A stretch of DNA of 64,000 bases, taken from contig SCFE01000021.1 of NCBI GenBank assembly GCA_004352715.1, positions 348,739-412,738 on the forward strand, in the 5' to 3' direction. Below are positions 52,201 to 59,944 of this stretch, in pieces; the stretch's first letter is position 1, and the number at the start of each line of letters is the position of its first letter. Below the pieces are notes generated by a model. That model saw nothing but the letters and a program-made list of their open reading frames with translations. It was not told the DNA's origin and did not search any database. The stretch is from Hofstenia miamia. Taxonomy: Eukaryota > Xenacoelomorpha > Acoela. Made by a program: the position numbers and the translations under genes.

Positions 52201-55200
52201 ATAATATTAAGATCATAAAAATATTTGGAATTATTGTTTAAATATAAGTAATTGTATATATAAATTGACCATAATTTTTTGTACTTTCGCACTCAAATGC
52301 AATTTCTCTCGAAAATTCAAATGTTTTAAATCATACATAGTGATTTTTTATATAGAGCATGAGATTAGAAGCATGTATTTGGCTTTCTCTTATAGTTTCT
52401 TTTTAACACAATGCACTCTTAGTTTACATTCAATTTGCTCTGCATGGCGCATGTTTTTCTGAGACACTTAAATTTATTTAAATGCTGCCCTTAATATTTT
52501 AAATACTATCACTACTCGGACAACTGATAAAAAAATCTCCTTAAAACTAATTTGTAATTTTCCACATTGCGAATTTAGAAATACTGTCATGAGATTGTTG
52601 ACAAATTGATCATTTGGCGATAAACTACAAAAATGATTACTTCTTCATGTTTCAAGTGGAATGAGTTTTTTATCAATATTCAAAGTTTGTGAAATATAGC
52701 AGATTGACTGATCTCTTCATACATGGTTGCACAGTGTCCTAGCTTTGTTCCATGTTCCCGTTAATATATTTATCTTTGGATTATTTGCCACTTCTTTCTC
52801 ATGGTGATATGAGCAAATTGAAGCCTTCTACATTCTAAGCTTTTTGTTGTGTACATTAATGAGCAACTTAAAATGTTTTCAATATTTTCAGATTTGTATT
52901 ACTTTATATATTTAACCTGTTCACCATTTCTGTCGAATTTTGCTCAAAACATTGCGTTAAACATATATGGTTAATTGTAGTGCCATTATAGAGGACCTTT
53001 CCGTCTATATAAAATTATTCGAAGTAACACTAAAGTTCTAGTATTTATGATCAATACATTTAAATTCAATTTTGTTTTCTATTTTTTAATACGCCCATTA
53101 TTTTTAGCCATCTGGTGTATGGTGTGTACATGTATTATTTAAGCATCAAAATGTAGGTTAGATCACAATTTCTGGTTTGGAAAGAACGGTGTTTTCAAAA
53201 TATTTAATGAAAAACAATTTTTAACGATTTTCATTAATGCGAGACATTTTTCATAGAATGGTTTGACTTTCTGTATTTGGCAAACTCTTTTGAATGGATT
53301 AGATGAGAATGGACATGGTGTTGTCAATAAGCAATTCTGTCAACACAGATTATATACGAATATGAATAGCAATTAAAATGGAGAAAGCATTCATTTGCGT
53401 TTTAATAATTTTTCTTCATACTTGTTCATAAGTCGGTATAAAAAAGTCTTCATGTTATGAGAAAATGGCAATTCTATTTTGAAAACGAGAAGTAGCTAAA
53501 GAAGAATAGGTGATTGATGATTTATTATATAACAATGTAGATATTGGTTATTGACCGTTGAGTGCACTGAAAAACAAATTACTAATAAAAATATTCTATC
53601 CAAATGCAATTTTCTTCTTACAAGTAATTTTGCTCTTTACCTCATTTAACATAATTATTGACTCCAAATAAGTTGGAAAAAAGTACCAAATCGGTTTTTT
53701 AAACTTTCGTTTGTATATCTATTTTGTAAATTTAAAAGTAATAAGTATTGTTCATTTATCACACGGTTTATCGTTTTAGCTGGCAATCAACAGTGTATGT
53801 TCATTAATTGAATTTTCTATTTATAAAATGCCATCGTTTGTTTACACAGTTTGGCTTGTTTTATACTTTCATTTCTATGAACATGATTGTTTTATCATTT
53901 CTGCTAAAATTCATTTTATATTTTTCATTTAATTGTTTACTAATTCATTAATATAATTTTGTTATTCTAGATATTACATGTTAACAATATTATAACTTAT
54001 GAGTAAATACTGTAATCACATGTAATTGAAAAGTAAACGATTACAAGAGACATATAATATTATTCGTTAAAGCTTGAATGAACAACTCAGTTAATCAACC
54101 TTAAATACCTGATGTTCGGAAAGGTACATGACACGCTAATGAAATATGGCTGAGCAAACATGATGAAAATATAAACAACTACATTTGCATTTATTAAAAA
54201 TTATCTGCATCTTCATTATAAGTAGTGTTTGGCGGGTAAATGTTTTTCGTGAACGTAGTAGCCGTCCTTGTTAAAAATTGTCTGTTGGACCTCAGTCTTA
54301 CAAGCAAGAACAGAAATATAACTTGATTTTGAACAGTTATCCCATATGTTTGTCTGATATGTCCACAGAAAGCTTAATATGATGCCTGAAGATAACTATA
54401 ACCAGAGGTAGTTTTATAATAGCAATTTTTGATTAGTCTATTTTTGGGAATTTCCGGATAACTAAATGTTGGTTAATACGACAAAACTAAGTTAATTCTA
54501 AGGACATATTAGAAAATTCCATGTTCTTGTTTACTGAATTTTTTTTGATAAAATCTCTTCAAAAATAAAATTCCAAAGAAATCAGTAATATTTGACACAA
54601 TCAGTTCAATTTCAATGTAAATGGATTCAAACAACAATTGACTTTCTAAGACCTAAAACAGACAACTATATGTGCAAAGAATGCACAGCATTGTGCATAA
54701 TAGTTCGAACTTATGCTTTTCACATTAACGTTGGTCTATTCGTTGTTACTAGTACTTTGAAAGTGTGAATGCTTAATTTCTGAATGTACCTTTTAGCATT
54801 TAGGTCTAAGCTTAAGATTTCTGACAATTGCTGAGCACTTGTATCATTATTCACCCCAAAATGCGTTTCACAATTCCTGGAAAAATTAAACAGAAAAAAA
54901 TTGCGAATTTCTTAAATTATCAAAGCTAACAGTGTGTTCAATTATTTCACATTATAAACGAACCGGTCAAATTGGGCCATTAGCAAAACCAGGGCGCTCT
55001 TCTAAACCAACAGGCCGTCCCCAAGAAAATTTAGCCTGTCTTTCTAGAGTTTGCTCGCGTTTGACGTCGAAGCAGTTGGAAGTAGATTGGGCTATATTGT
55101 CGCCTAAAATTGAAATTATTGAATTAGTTCGAACTATTATGCACAAGTCTGTATCTTAGTGAGTAAAATTCAATAGCTAGTCTTTCTAATGTATATAAAT

Positions 55201-58200
55201 GGAAATAAATTTTATCAAGAAATTTTTCAACTAGATGAAGCAAAAGCAGCCCAAATTAGTATGTTGACAGAAAAATTATGACAAACTAACCATTGTAGCC
55301 ACCCGAATTTTCTTTTAAGACAAGTAATAAAAGCTATTCAACCTTAAGTATGAAAATAAGTCAAAAATTGCCTTTAAATATTTATTCGTAATGACCGTGA
55401 AGAGCGATAGTGAAGTAGTATACATTTGTTATATTTGATTTCACATACAAGAGAAATTCCTACCAAGATTCCCGCAAAATGGGGGCCCACCGAAATGTGA
55501 ACAAATTCTTATATTGAAATTTGCTTATTTAGCTGTGACTAGTTAACTAAGATTTGGAGTATCAATGTCCTCATTAACTAATTGCTAAGAAATATTCTTG
55601 AACTCTTAGTTTAAGTTATAGAAATAAATGAGTCCATTAATAACACTCTGGCGTAGGAGGATTGAAGCCTCCAAAATTTTAAGACTTTTAAATGGAATTG
55701 AGTTGTTCATGGGCTTATAAGGCGGTAAAAATATTCCGGAAAAAGTGGTAGCTGCTTGCCAAAGGTGTCATAGACACTTCAGAAAACCTGTAAGAACGAT
55801 ATAGCTCATTAAAAAATAGAGAAAATGTTAGACGAAATTCAAAAAGTAACTATAGGTTCTCTGCACTGAGGAAAAAATATTCACATTTTTGGTTATACAT
55901 AGCTTACAAAAATGATCGCATTTGGTCAGTAAACAAAGAGTCAGTACTTGTAGCACAGCGAACTTCATTCAAGAGGCACAAATGTGCTTCGATAATGATG
56001 TGGGCATGTGTTACGCAACAAGCCTCATTCATCGTTGCCAATTTTCTCGCAGGAATTCTCACAGAAAGGGATCAATTCCATGGAACTCCTATTGCCAATG
56101 TAAATCCACTAATTTTTAAATTGGTGGTTTAATACAACTCCATCTTTGTAGTTTTTTCAAATATTCGTAATATACAAAGTGCGTTCTTTCGTTTGGGCTG
56201 CATCTTAATTATGTACTTTGATTTAGACTTAGATTATAAGTTGTACCCAAAGCTTTATTCTGAAATAATTAAGTTTCGTCAAAACAATTATTTAGTTTAG
56301 TTTCTAAGTTATGCAAATTTTACTTCAGTTAAAAATATGTATGCTGATGTATATGATTTTATAGTGATTAATCGTTTGAAGTAGTATACTGCTTTTATTT
56401 CCAAATTTCTAAAAGAATTTTGCCTTGCAACTGTAATGTTCATAGTCTGCGGTTGATTTTCGATCTCCAAGCATTTTAACTCTAATCAATTACTCAGTGC
56501 TCCAATAAAATCATGTCTCAGATTAAGCTATGTGTGGTTAGATACTTGAATTTCATCAATTTATGTTGAGTTTAAATTGTATATATAAAATATTAAGATT
56601 GTTTTTCTCGAATTTTTTTAGAAGCTCTTAGTGATATGAAACATTTAGCTATTGAATTGAAATGTTCTCTTTTCCTCAAAATTGAAAATATTGCACTTTA
56701 ATTCAAGGTGTGTCATCAATCGATTTGCTGCTAAAAACAATTGCATTTTGTGTAAATTTCTTTTGTTCAAAAAACTTTTTTTGTAATTTTTTTATGTAAA
56801 AATGTGTGTCAGCCTGCCCCCCCCGTTTTCGATTAAAACGTTTTCTTTATTCCAAATCATAATTATGGGTATTCACAGAATACTTCATGCATGTAATTCC
56901 TTCATTGAATAATGTGCATTCCGTCCCAATAACATTCATTGTTAACTGGAAATTTTTATAAACATTAATTAAATTCTCTTTAGATTTATCATCAACTGAG
57001 TTAAGAAGATCGTCCACTCGCAGCAAAAGCCAAGAACGTAACGCAGCCGAACTATGCAATCTCCGTCGGCATAAGTAAGCGAAATACTAATTTCAAAAGT
57101 TCTTAACTATTATATTAAAAAACAATAGTAGCATGAATAATGTATTTTTTTACAAGCATGTTAATTATCATTATCGTCAAGAATCACGTGTCCTCACAAA
57201 ACATATGCCTACAAAACAGTAGGGAATAGAAAATACGCGGTAAAACTAATATTCATTTTTTGTAGCACTTTTGACTTCGAAGAAGGGTAAGTTCATTAGT
57301 ATTCATTTTTGTTGTTGGTGAACACTGCTTATCAGCATGTATTTGATTGCCACCTCATGGTTAATGGGCTTTTTGTTGTTGAATGTTCCCCCCAATATGC
57401 TTTTAGCGCATGAAATTGATCACAATTTACCAATTATTTACGTTTTTGCAACCCCTTAAATCATTTCGCTATTTTGTTTTGATATACTTGTTTAGCTTTT
57501 GGGATTACTAGGAGGTATTTTCCCCTTGCACAATGTTTTTTGCAATTGTGTTGCTGTGAAAATTGTAATTCACGTTCTATACCATAAAACATGCTACAAA
57601 TTCTTATGTATGAGTCATTAAGTATTTACGCTTTCGTTCTACAGACTAGGACTGTTTGATAATCAAATACAAAAATTAATTATCTCGGCGCATGTTGATA
57701 TCTAAGATCATTATTTTTCAAAAACTTTTTCTTTACACAAATATCGAACCACAATCAACGCCTCTTGATTTGAGGGTTTAGGTTTAATTTTAGGGTTTAG
57801 ACCGAACACATTTTCGCGAATTATGATTTGTTCAAACAAAACAAACTTGCGCTGTGGAAGTCTGTGTATTGCAACCAATTTTGACAATATAACTACTAAT
57901 TGATAATGGAATCGAATTTGGTAGTTAAATCAATCATTTATCGATTACTAAATTCTATATCAATTAATTAATCGAACAGCCCTATTACATACAGACACAC
58001 AAGTTTCTTTATCTAAAATTATGTGTACAATTGTGTGTTAGTTTTTAAATTAGCTGTTTTACTAGATTTTACTCTACGATCTTGATTTAATGAGGATTAA
58101 TTTGAATATTTTTGTTGATTTTCAATATGTAATCTACTAATGAGCTTGACTTTTGAGAAGTTTGTAATTGCTATGCATATCATTTTACATACATTCATTC

Positions 58201-59573
58201 CTTTGCATATTACATGACTGACTTGTTTCGCTGATATTCAACATATATTGAAAAACATTTAGTTTGATTTCTCATTAGTAAAGGTAAGTGGAGATCGAAG
58301 TAGTCCAAGAGAATTTGGTTCTTAAGTTGAATTTGTGGATTTTCGCTGCTCGATAATTGTGAAGCATGTTTAAACTTTTTATGCAATTGCGAATTCTAAT
58401 GTGTAAATTGTACTTCAAAGTCCTTATCTCACAATGAAATGCTGTACGAAGATTCAAAAAATCTCAGAAAGTCACTTAATTCTCCAGTAATTTATCAAGA
58501 GCGTTATGTAGTTTAAAATTTGAGCGAACGTGGCTTACTTTGTGTGTCGACATCATAGATTAGTGACAGACATTTAGTTCTAAACACTTCTTTAACAACC
58601 CTTCTTTTAGGTCAGAAGCTGCCTTAATTTCTGGGCAAGGCGATGTGCCAAGCTATGCACAGGGAACGAAAAGCAGTATGGGAAAATCGCGTACAAGTAG
58701 TTCGCAAACTATGTCTCTAGCTAGACGAAATTCTCGTCCAAAGAGTGCTTATCTTGGAAAAGAAGACTTGTCCGAGGATTCACTTGACGAAAAGATCAAT
58801 ACAATCCAAAGTAAAGCACCTGGCCGTTCAGTACCTCCCAGATATATTCAGGTTTAAAATTATCTGTATACAATTATTTTGCAAATTCAATAGCGTATGA
58901 ATTTTTTAAAATACGTTTACGATACAATTTACCATTATATTGGAAGAATAAGAATACTACGTCCAACTTAAAAAATTATAGATAATACGCCCCTTGTGTG
59001 AGCATTTGAGCAGAATATGACTATTCAATTTATTTTACAAACAGACAAACGAAACCAACGGCAATGAAAATTTAATCTCTTTCTGCCAAGGTAAATGTTA
59101 ATTAGCACCATTCCGTGGTTTTAATTCTAATACATTCTGATTAACTCTAAAGTCTGACCTTGTTTTATTTGTTTCACATTACAATTGCATTGTATTTTAG
59201 CGATCTCGTAAAATTAACAAATGGAAGAGCGCTGAAAATGTCGTGAAAGATGGTCCCCAAGTTGAAAGCAATATGCAACCAGTAGCTGCTGCTAGGCCGA
59301 ATCCACAAGCTAGTGATCCATCTCGGTGCGTGCTTCATAGTAGAGGTGTTGCTGCACCGTGTATCTTCTGTATCCGAAAGGAGACTGGGTATGACGAAGA
59401 TGAGGGATTCAGTAGCAGCAATGATGGCAGTCCACGCCTGGTTCCAAAGTGTTTATGTGATGTCAAAAACCTTGAACGGCTCACTCGCCGTCGTCATCGA
59501 TGCAGTGAATCAGATAGCAGTCACCAAGAGTCAGATACATCTTCTTTATCAGATTATTACATTGACAGAAGAG
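18446..59573 (+). CDS. WDR62/MAPKBP1: WDR62/MAPKBP1 homologue, 28 exons seen, 5' end missing
   Basis: Exons are 18446-18672, 19703-19773, 19817-19935, 26337-26412, 27091-27202, 27247-27310, 27646-27804, 28844-28899, 28974-29005, 30550-30603, 31823-31949, 34487-34510, 34706-34743, 34798-34866, 37297-37433, 37523-37599, 39631-39745, 39920-39973, 40156-40218, 46336-46390, 46528-46588, 48921-49049, 49970-50023, 50048-50266, 56984-57074, 57266-57286, 58611-58851 and 59201-59573. Their phases chain without a break for about 970 codons. The first six exons and the start of the seventh match the second WD40 propeller of MAPKBP1/WDR62 in order ([41 protein letters not shown]). The rest is the low-complexity, serine-rich tail typical of the family. 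In vertebrates and flies these proteins are spindle-pole and JNK scaffolds. The first propeller (roughly 400 residues) is not in the window and the true stop is uncertain. Invertebrates usually have one gene for the vertebrate pair. Confidence 0.88.
19703..19773 (+). CDS. WDR62 exon: SCAADKS WD repeat
   Basis: Reads [20 protein letters not shown]. I use the acceptor TTTAG at 19698-19702 rather than TTAG at 19691-19694, because only the later one keeps frame with the previous exon and matches the family length exactly. Confidence 0.8.
19817..19935 (+). CDS. WDR62 exon with non-canonical donor (AAG|GAAATT)
   Basis: Reads TPEFQLVRDNIIAEKFSIYD, then LAAACQDRLI. The next exon supplies R-LYDIETGK, as in the family's CQDRNIRIF word. 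The required boundary is followed by GA rather than GT. If the exon is read through instead, it hits a TAA at 19955-19957, with an AATAAA-type signal near 20068, giving a possible truncated transcript. Confidence 0.75.
20491..20521. repeat. (AT)n microsatellite
   Basis: Alternating AT tract in the large WDR62 intron. Confidence 0.9.
20906..21151. mobile_element. Degraded hAT-type MITE (GGCGTAGCCAG ends)
   Basis: The left end reads TAGTGGCGTAGCCAG, a very common start of non-autonomous hAT elements. The right end reads CCCTGGCTATTTGCTATGG, a mutated inverted counterpart. Inside is a C/G-rich patch near 21100. No target duplication could be matched. Confidence 0.4.
21860..22080. repeat. Interspersed repeat, related to 45245-45530
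   Basis: Shares a long word (AACACTAAATTAAGTTGTTA with one change) and flanking CGGTTT/GTGAAA words with 45245-45530 in the same orientation. A CGGCTCGG word near 22012 matches the terminal CGGCTCGGCGG of the other copy. No clear ends here. Confidence 0.5.
23057..23554. mobile_element. hAT MITE with 15-bp perfect TIRs and 8-bp TSD
   Basis: The left end CAGAGTTGGAATCGG (23057-23071) is the exact inverted complement of the right end CCGATTCCAACTCTG (23540-23554). Both sides are flanked by the same 8 bases, CGTCAGTG (23049-23056 and 23555-23562), the target-site length of hAT transposons. The 498-bp interior is rich in ACCGAA/CGGTT words and has no transposase, so it is non-autonomous. The perfect target duplication suggests a recent insertion. 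Confidence 0.9.
25241..25278. mobile_element. 38-bp perfect hairpin flanked by 7-bp direct repeat
   Basis: Arm CGTGGATGTCGCAATA (25241-25256), loop CCTAGT, and the exact complementary arm TATTGCGACATCCACG (25263-25278). The hairpin is bracketed by GTAGAAG at 25234-25240 and GTAGAAG at 25279-25285. It looks like a tiny foldback insertion with a target duplication, or the remains of a larger palindromic element after internal loss. Confidence 0.8.
25988..26130. mobile_element. Possible small MITE, G-rich imperfect ends
   Basis: Left TAGGGGGCGGGGGATCTG and right AGATCCGCCCTCAA are imperfect inverted counterparts about 140 bp apart, with AAATTTA words inside each. No target duplication is clear. 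Confidence 0.35.
26337..26412 (+). CDS. WDR62 exon: LYDIETGK WD repeat
   Basis: Reads LYDIETGKFVRSFKGSLGDD then GVILK. It matches the family word IFN(I)SSGK..KLFKGSQGEDGTLIKV. AG acceptor and GT donor are clear; ends in phase 0. Confidence 0.85.
27091..27202 (+). CDS. WDR62 exon: [9 protein letters not shown] WD repeat
   Basis: Reads [37 protein letters not shown]. Nearly the same layout as human [28 protein letters not shown]-type sequence. Donor GTAAGC. Confidence 0.9.
27247..27310 (+). CDS. WDR62 exon: last WD repeat, ISVSGD
   Basis: Reads EIVTGLKFTHDSKRLISVSG then D, the most conserved word of the family's final WD repeat (SEIVTGxKF..xxLISVSGDSCIFVW). Intron before it is only 44 bp. Confidence 0.9.
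27575..27614. repeat. (AT)n(GT)n microsatellite next to splice acceptor
   Basis: An AT tract followed by a GT tract ends about 30 bp upstream of the acceptor of the exon at 27646. Confidence 0.9.
27646..27804 (+). CDS. WDR62 exon: CIFVWKL and start of tail
   Basis: Completes the propeller with SCIFVWKLSKQL, then LEETYVKMPSSSTLARYF and a basic KFKPKKKNSAHI. Two donors are possible: 27760 and 27805. I chose the second (GTAAGT) because it joins in phase with the exon at 28844. Confidence 0.8.
28844..29005 (+). CDS. Two WDR62 exons (28844-28899, 28974-29005)
   Basis: They read (M)ASTHDGVTRYDDEKQADN-K and DDLPKWMRAS. The LPxW word with acidic lead follows the propeller in this family. Phases join exactly to both neighbours. 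Confidence 0.7.
29006..30549. other. WDR62 intron with (AT)n at 29771-29801
   Basis: AT-rich; runs of CATTCAATTTAA-like words repeat near 29578-29650. No coding signal. Confidence 0.5.
30550..30603 (+). CDS. WDR62 exon: GIHLGDQAQ
   Basis: Reads GIHLGDQAQSTNLPVNTPD. With the donor at 30604 (GTGGAC) the frame continues into the next exon. The stronger-looking donor at 30612 (GTACTG) would shift it, so either the weak donor is used or a small exon is missed in the next intron. Confidence 0.6.
30990..31625 (+). pseudogene. Tc1-type transposase remnant in WDR62 intron
   Basis: Across shifting frames I read TDESMFHLHRN (first catalytic Asp region) near 31040, LQHDGATSHTSRNTQNFF (second Asp, the QxDGAxxHTS box) near 31278, and LQWPVNSPYLSLIENV (WPxxSPDLxPIEN box with Asp changed to Tyr) near 31350. 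The 31408-31623 frame continues with the C-terminal helix region. Order and spacing fit a DD34E Tc1 transposase. Stops, frameshifts and the lost Asp make it dead. Confidence 0.75.
31823..31949 (+). CDS. WDR62 exon: GKWAERLRDP
   Basis: Reads TSSDSSDQVTAVPRPGGKWA, ERLRDPLQINSQTFVNSPAD. The G(K/R)WAxR word is a conserved landmark of the WDR62/MAPKBP1 tail. Donor GTTAGT. Confidence 0.8.
33294..33479 (+). pseudogene. Unassigned ~60-codon open stretch inside the foldback element
   Basis: A frame ending with TAA at 33477-33479 reads FHVAYCYNQAERQHEIGVRI, then LFEITAKLRFNLAEDDHLQY and ISHQFELEKRTSDT. Composition is protein-like (charged helices) but I do not recognise the family and there is no start codon. 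It is not a WDR62 exon, because the flanking exons already join in phase. It may be captured host or transposon sequence. Confidence 0.3.
33615..33634. repeat. (AT)n microsatellite
   Basis: Alternating AT tract in the centre of the foldback element. Confidence 0.85.
34487..34866 (+). CDS. Three short WDR62 exons (34487-34510, 34706-34743, 34798-34866)
   Basis: They read (P)YEYSDQP, DCFRKLSIESTSG and SNSAVVSAEISEQPYMFQMD-EVK. All have TTTCAG/TTTAG acceptors and GT donors, and phases fit. Serine-rich disordered tail with no known domain. Confidence 0.7.
35640..36240. repeat. Interspersed repeat shared with 63740-64000
   Basis: Words such as CCCCAAATTGCCC, a run of TGCCCCA, and CCACCACTAGCAAATATTTTG recur in the same order and orientation at the right edge of the window (there CCACCACTGCCAAATATTTTA). 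The start near 35647 (GAGGTGGCGTAGATTTTTGTG) also matches the other copy. Ends are not defined. Confidence 0.6.
36690..37110. mobile_element. Snapback (foldback) MITE
   Basis: The left arm from 36697 (ACTCAATTTGTCAACTGGTC) is matched inverted by the right arm ending near 37098 (GACCAGTTGACAAATTGAGT). Similarity continues inward (TATTTTATCAAGAC against GTCTTGACAAAATA, TGTTGACAAATC against GATTTGTCAACA) to within about 40 bp of the centre. No transposase. True outer ends may extend to about 37185, where another GTCGACAAATCG word occurs. Confidence 0.75.
37239..37269. repeat. (AT)n microsatellite next to splice acceptor
   Basis: Alternating AT tract ending 27 bp upstream of the WDR62 exon at 37297. 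Confidence 0.9.
37297..37599 (+). CDS. Two WDR62 exons (37297-37433, 37523-37599)
   Basis: First: EEQYIKPKKRPSHLNLGSTG, LMDIPTPDDDRNLVPTMFPQ, SHEQK. Second: ESFLVCTLSKGQLQDASPDS, INDEED. Donors GTAAGT and GTAAGT; phases 2 then 1 are matched by the next exons. Confidence 0.8.
37600..39630. other. WDR62 intron, 2 kb
   Basis: AT-rich. The only protein-like stretch is a minus-strand gag/ORF1-like fragment at 38232-38468. Confidence 0.5.
38232..38468 (-). pseudogene. Possible gag/ORF1-like retroelement fragment
   Basis: A 78-codon minus frame reads ANVLEPLKPKVGSHFLIKLP, LLRINKQRDTTYFSV and SKKLHCVLMDVSRN. The step 'xxYFSxxSxKxLxxVLxxV' resembles the zinc-knuckle-preceding domain of some non-LTR ORF1/gag proteins. 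No knuckle follows, so this is a weak call. Confidence 0.3.
39631..40218 (+). CDS. Three WDR62 exons (39631-39745, 39920-39973, 40156-40218)
   Basis: They read DLNSNSEGEAGNSNVPPPMT, PRSKDNMFFEENFGEEVE-K, ITSNKGGRRPCKPLPQHP and PNQLLGIFSKESDVEDELEH-M. All splice sites are AG/GT and phases chain. Confidence 0.8.
41929..43770. mobile_element. Non-autonomous hAT element, 8-bp TSD ATTGCATT
   Basis: The left end CAGGGCCGGATTAA and the inverted right end CAGAGCCGGATTAA match at 13 of 14 bases. Identical 8-base flanks ATTGCATT lie at 41921-41928 and 43771-43778. Both subterminal regions carry GCCTCAGGGCCCCCC, in direct rather than inverted orientation. The sequenced interior (AT-rich, about 1.3 kb) has no transposase reading; the rest is hidden by the gap at 42886-43424. 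Confidence 0.9.
42886..43424. other. Assembly gap (539 N)
   Basis: Unknown sequence inside the hAT element. Open frames drawn through the N run are meaningless. Confidence 1.
45245..45530. mobile_element. MITE-like repeat with CTCGGCGGT ends
   Basis: Left GCTCGGCTCGGCGGTTT and right ACCGCCGAGGCC are inverted counterparts about 270 bp apart. The interior shares AACACTAAATTAAGTTG and neighbouring words with 21860-22080. No coding capacity; flanking duplication not clear. Confidence 0.6.
45731..45887. mobile_element. piggyBac-type MITE (TTAA target, 157 bp)
   Basis: Begins TTAACCCTTTCACTGTCTA and ends TAGACAGTGAAAGGGTTAA, an exact 19-base inverted pair that includes the TTAA target on both sides (45731-45734, 45884-45887). 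Inside are two TGGGTCACT words in direct orientation. TTAA plus CCCTTT ends are the signature of piggyBac transposition; no transposase is encoded. Confidence 0.9.
46336..46588 (+). CDS. Two WDR62 exons (46336-46390, 46528-46588)
   Basis: They read THDDLACAIESTKRRLER and LLEQKKPRGSREIHSAPRSR. The first is helical and could start a coiled coil. The acceptor CGTAG at 46331-46335 is the one that fits the incoming phase; the exon end at 46588 uses GTAAGT. Confidence 0.7.
46607..47153. mobile_element. Tc1/mariner-type MITE with TACAGTG ends
   Basis: The left end TACAGTGCGACTCAAAGG and the inverted right end TACAGTGGGACGCAAAAG match at 15 of 18 bases. TA at both outer edges fits a Tc1/mariner TA target. 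The 547-bp interior has no readable transposase. Confidence 0.75.
47300..48169 (-). pseudogene. Tc1/mariner remnant, minus strand
   Basis: The high-coordinate edge reads, on the minus strand, TACAGGGTCGCTCAAATTAA (48150-48169), a mariner-type terminal repeat start. Downstream on that strand are IISHHKEGFSQRIIIEIM (like the HKEGxSxRxIAxxL start of Tc1 helix-turn-helix domains) around 47860-47940, and a frame at 47856-47647 with LELLRNVFHQLDSSKKSTLH. The opposite inverted repeat was not found and the catalytic half is absent or unrecognisable. Confidence 0.5.
48170..48920. other. WDR62 intron, nothing clear
   Basis: A plus-strand open frame at 48272-48508 has no recognisable motif. Confidence 0.4.
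48921..49049 (+). CDS. WDR62 exon: SHSHLNKDDYC
   Basis: Reads SHSHLNKDDYCIPDVPRSSQ, SLMYKTKPASSEFKVTRSKS, VK. Serine/lysine-rich tail; both ends phase 1. Confidence 0.75.
49682..49764. mobile_element. 83-bp snapback MITE
   Basis: The left arm AGGTTGGTTTAGAAATAACG, continuing CAACTATT, is matched inverted by the right arm AATAGTTG preceding TGTTACTTCTGAACCATCCT, with four mismatches. The loop is about 20 bases. TATA on both sides fits a TA target. One of the smallest elements in the window. Confidence 0.8.
49970..50266 (+). CDS. Two WDR62 exons with SxIP motifs (49970-50023, 50048-50266)
   Basis: First: GLEIDDCLEIEYVRRYVR. Second, across a 24-bp spacer: GNTLSSSLPSTPVDSFYEIS, LYDSVKDSLQDAGTSVIPQS, then KKQSRIPSLKSDSKN and CPRKSRIPRCS. 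Two Ser-x-Ile-Pro motifs embedded in basic, proline/serine-rich sequence (50196-50207 and 50245-50256 region) are the classic EB1-binding type. The 24-bp spacer is too short for a usual intron, and a stop (TAG at 50045-50047) lies only in the last codon before the acceptor. So 50024-50047 could be an unusually short intron, or the exon boundary may be different. Confidence 0.7.
50267..56983. other. WDR62 intron, 6.7 kb
   Basis: Mostly featureless AT-rich DNA. A GGTTCGGG-rich stretch at 50700-51000 resembles the CGGTTT/ACCGAA-type repeats at 23057 and 45245 but has no clear ends. A mariner relic lies at 54830-56120. Confidence 0.5.
54830..56120 (+). pseudogene. Mariner-type transposase relic
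   Basis: N-terminal part: IANFLKLSKLTVCSIISHYK (helix-turn-helix) and GPLAKPGRSSKPTGRPQE at 54900-55010, the GRP linker, then CSRLTSKQLEVD. C-terminal part in other frames near 55860-56110: TEEKIFTFLV, YKNDRIWSVNKE, RTSFKRHKCASIMMWACV and ILTERDQF. EEKIF replaces the DEKIF box holding the first catalytic Asp. ND(R)xW and (S/V)MxWA are family landmarks of mariner/maT transposases. Frame changes and stops throughout. Confidence 0.65.
56984..57286 (+). CDS. WDR62 exon and 21-nt micro-exon (56984-57074, 57266-57286)
   Basis: They read DLSSTELRRSSTRSKSQERN, AAELCNLRRHK and NTFDFEEG. The second exon is only 21 bases with clean AG and GTAAGT. It keeps frame on both sides, so inclusion or skipping would change the protein by seven residues only. 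Confidence 0.7.
57647..57984. mobile_element. hAT-type MITE, TAGGRCTGTTYGAT ends
   Basis: The left end TAGGACTGTTTGATAAT and the inverted right end TAGGGCTGTTCGATTAA match at 13 of 17. The 8-base flanks CTACAGAC and TTACATAC agree at 6 of 8. 338 bp, no coding capacity. An older insertion than the one at 23057. Confidence 0.65.
58611..58851 (+). CDS. WDR62 exon: NSRPKSAYL
   Basis: Reads GSEAALISGQGDVPSYAQGT, KSSMGKSRTSSSQTMSLARR, NSRPKSAYLGKEDLSEDSLD, EKINTIQSKAPGRSVPPRYI, Q. The basic RRNSRPKSAYL word is phospho-site-like and typical of the family's disordered tail. Starts phase 2, ends phase 0. Confidence 0.8.
59201..59573 (+). CDS. WDR62 exon with cysteine-rich patch
   Basis: Starts RSRKINKWKSAENVVKDGPQ. 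Then comes RCVLHSRGVAAPCIFCIRKE, then GFSSSNDGSPRLVPKCLCDV and CSESDSSHQESDTSSLSDYY. Cysteines are spaced C-x10-C-x2-C...C-x-C, which could bind zinc, but I know no such motif in the vertebrate proteins. Donor GTAAGG, phase 1. Confidence 0.8.
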
Positions 59574-59682
59574 GTAAGGCATTCATTCAGTTGGTTTTTA
59601 ACTTTCACTACAAAGTAAGAATTTTTCACTTAGCTTCGTCACAATGATTTCAAATTTGTTGTTAGATTTTTTTGGTATGCAG

Positions 59683-59741
59683 CCGCATCCGCTGTCCCAC
59701 GAAATCTATCATTCCTCACATACTTTTTTCCAGTCACTTAA
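59683..59741 (+). CDS. Possible last WDR62 exon
   Basis: After a TATGCAG acceptor, the fitting phase reads ASAVPRNLSFLTYFFPVT and stops at 59739-59741. This would end the protein, but vertebrate homologues continue with a conserved C-terminal region. The gap at 59977 may hide the true exons. Confidence 0.3.
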
Positions 59742-59942
59742 CTTCAATCCTTACAGCGCCGAATTGAATCAAGTGCTGGATATTTCCTTGTCTTATTGTT
59801 GAATAAATTGTTTTCAGCATTTGCGCATTCTAAGAGGTACCTTAACAATGAACGTACTGAGCAGTTTACATGTATGTTTTTTGAATGCGTGTATAAGCCA
59901 CTACCTAAACTTTTAGAAAAAATTTCAGGTTCACAGTTGCGG

Positions 59943-59944
<2 letters not shown>

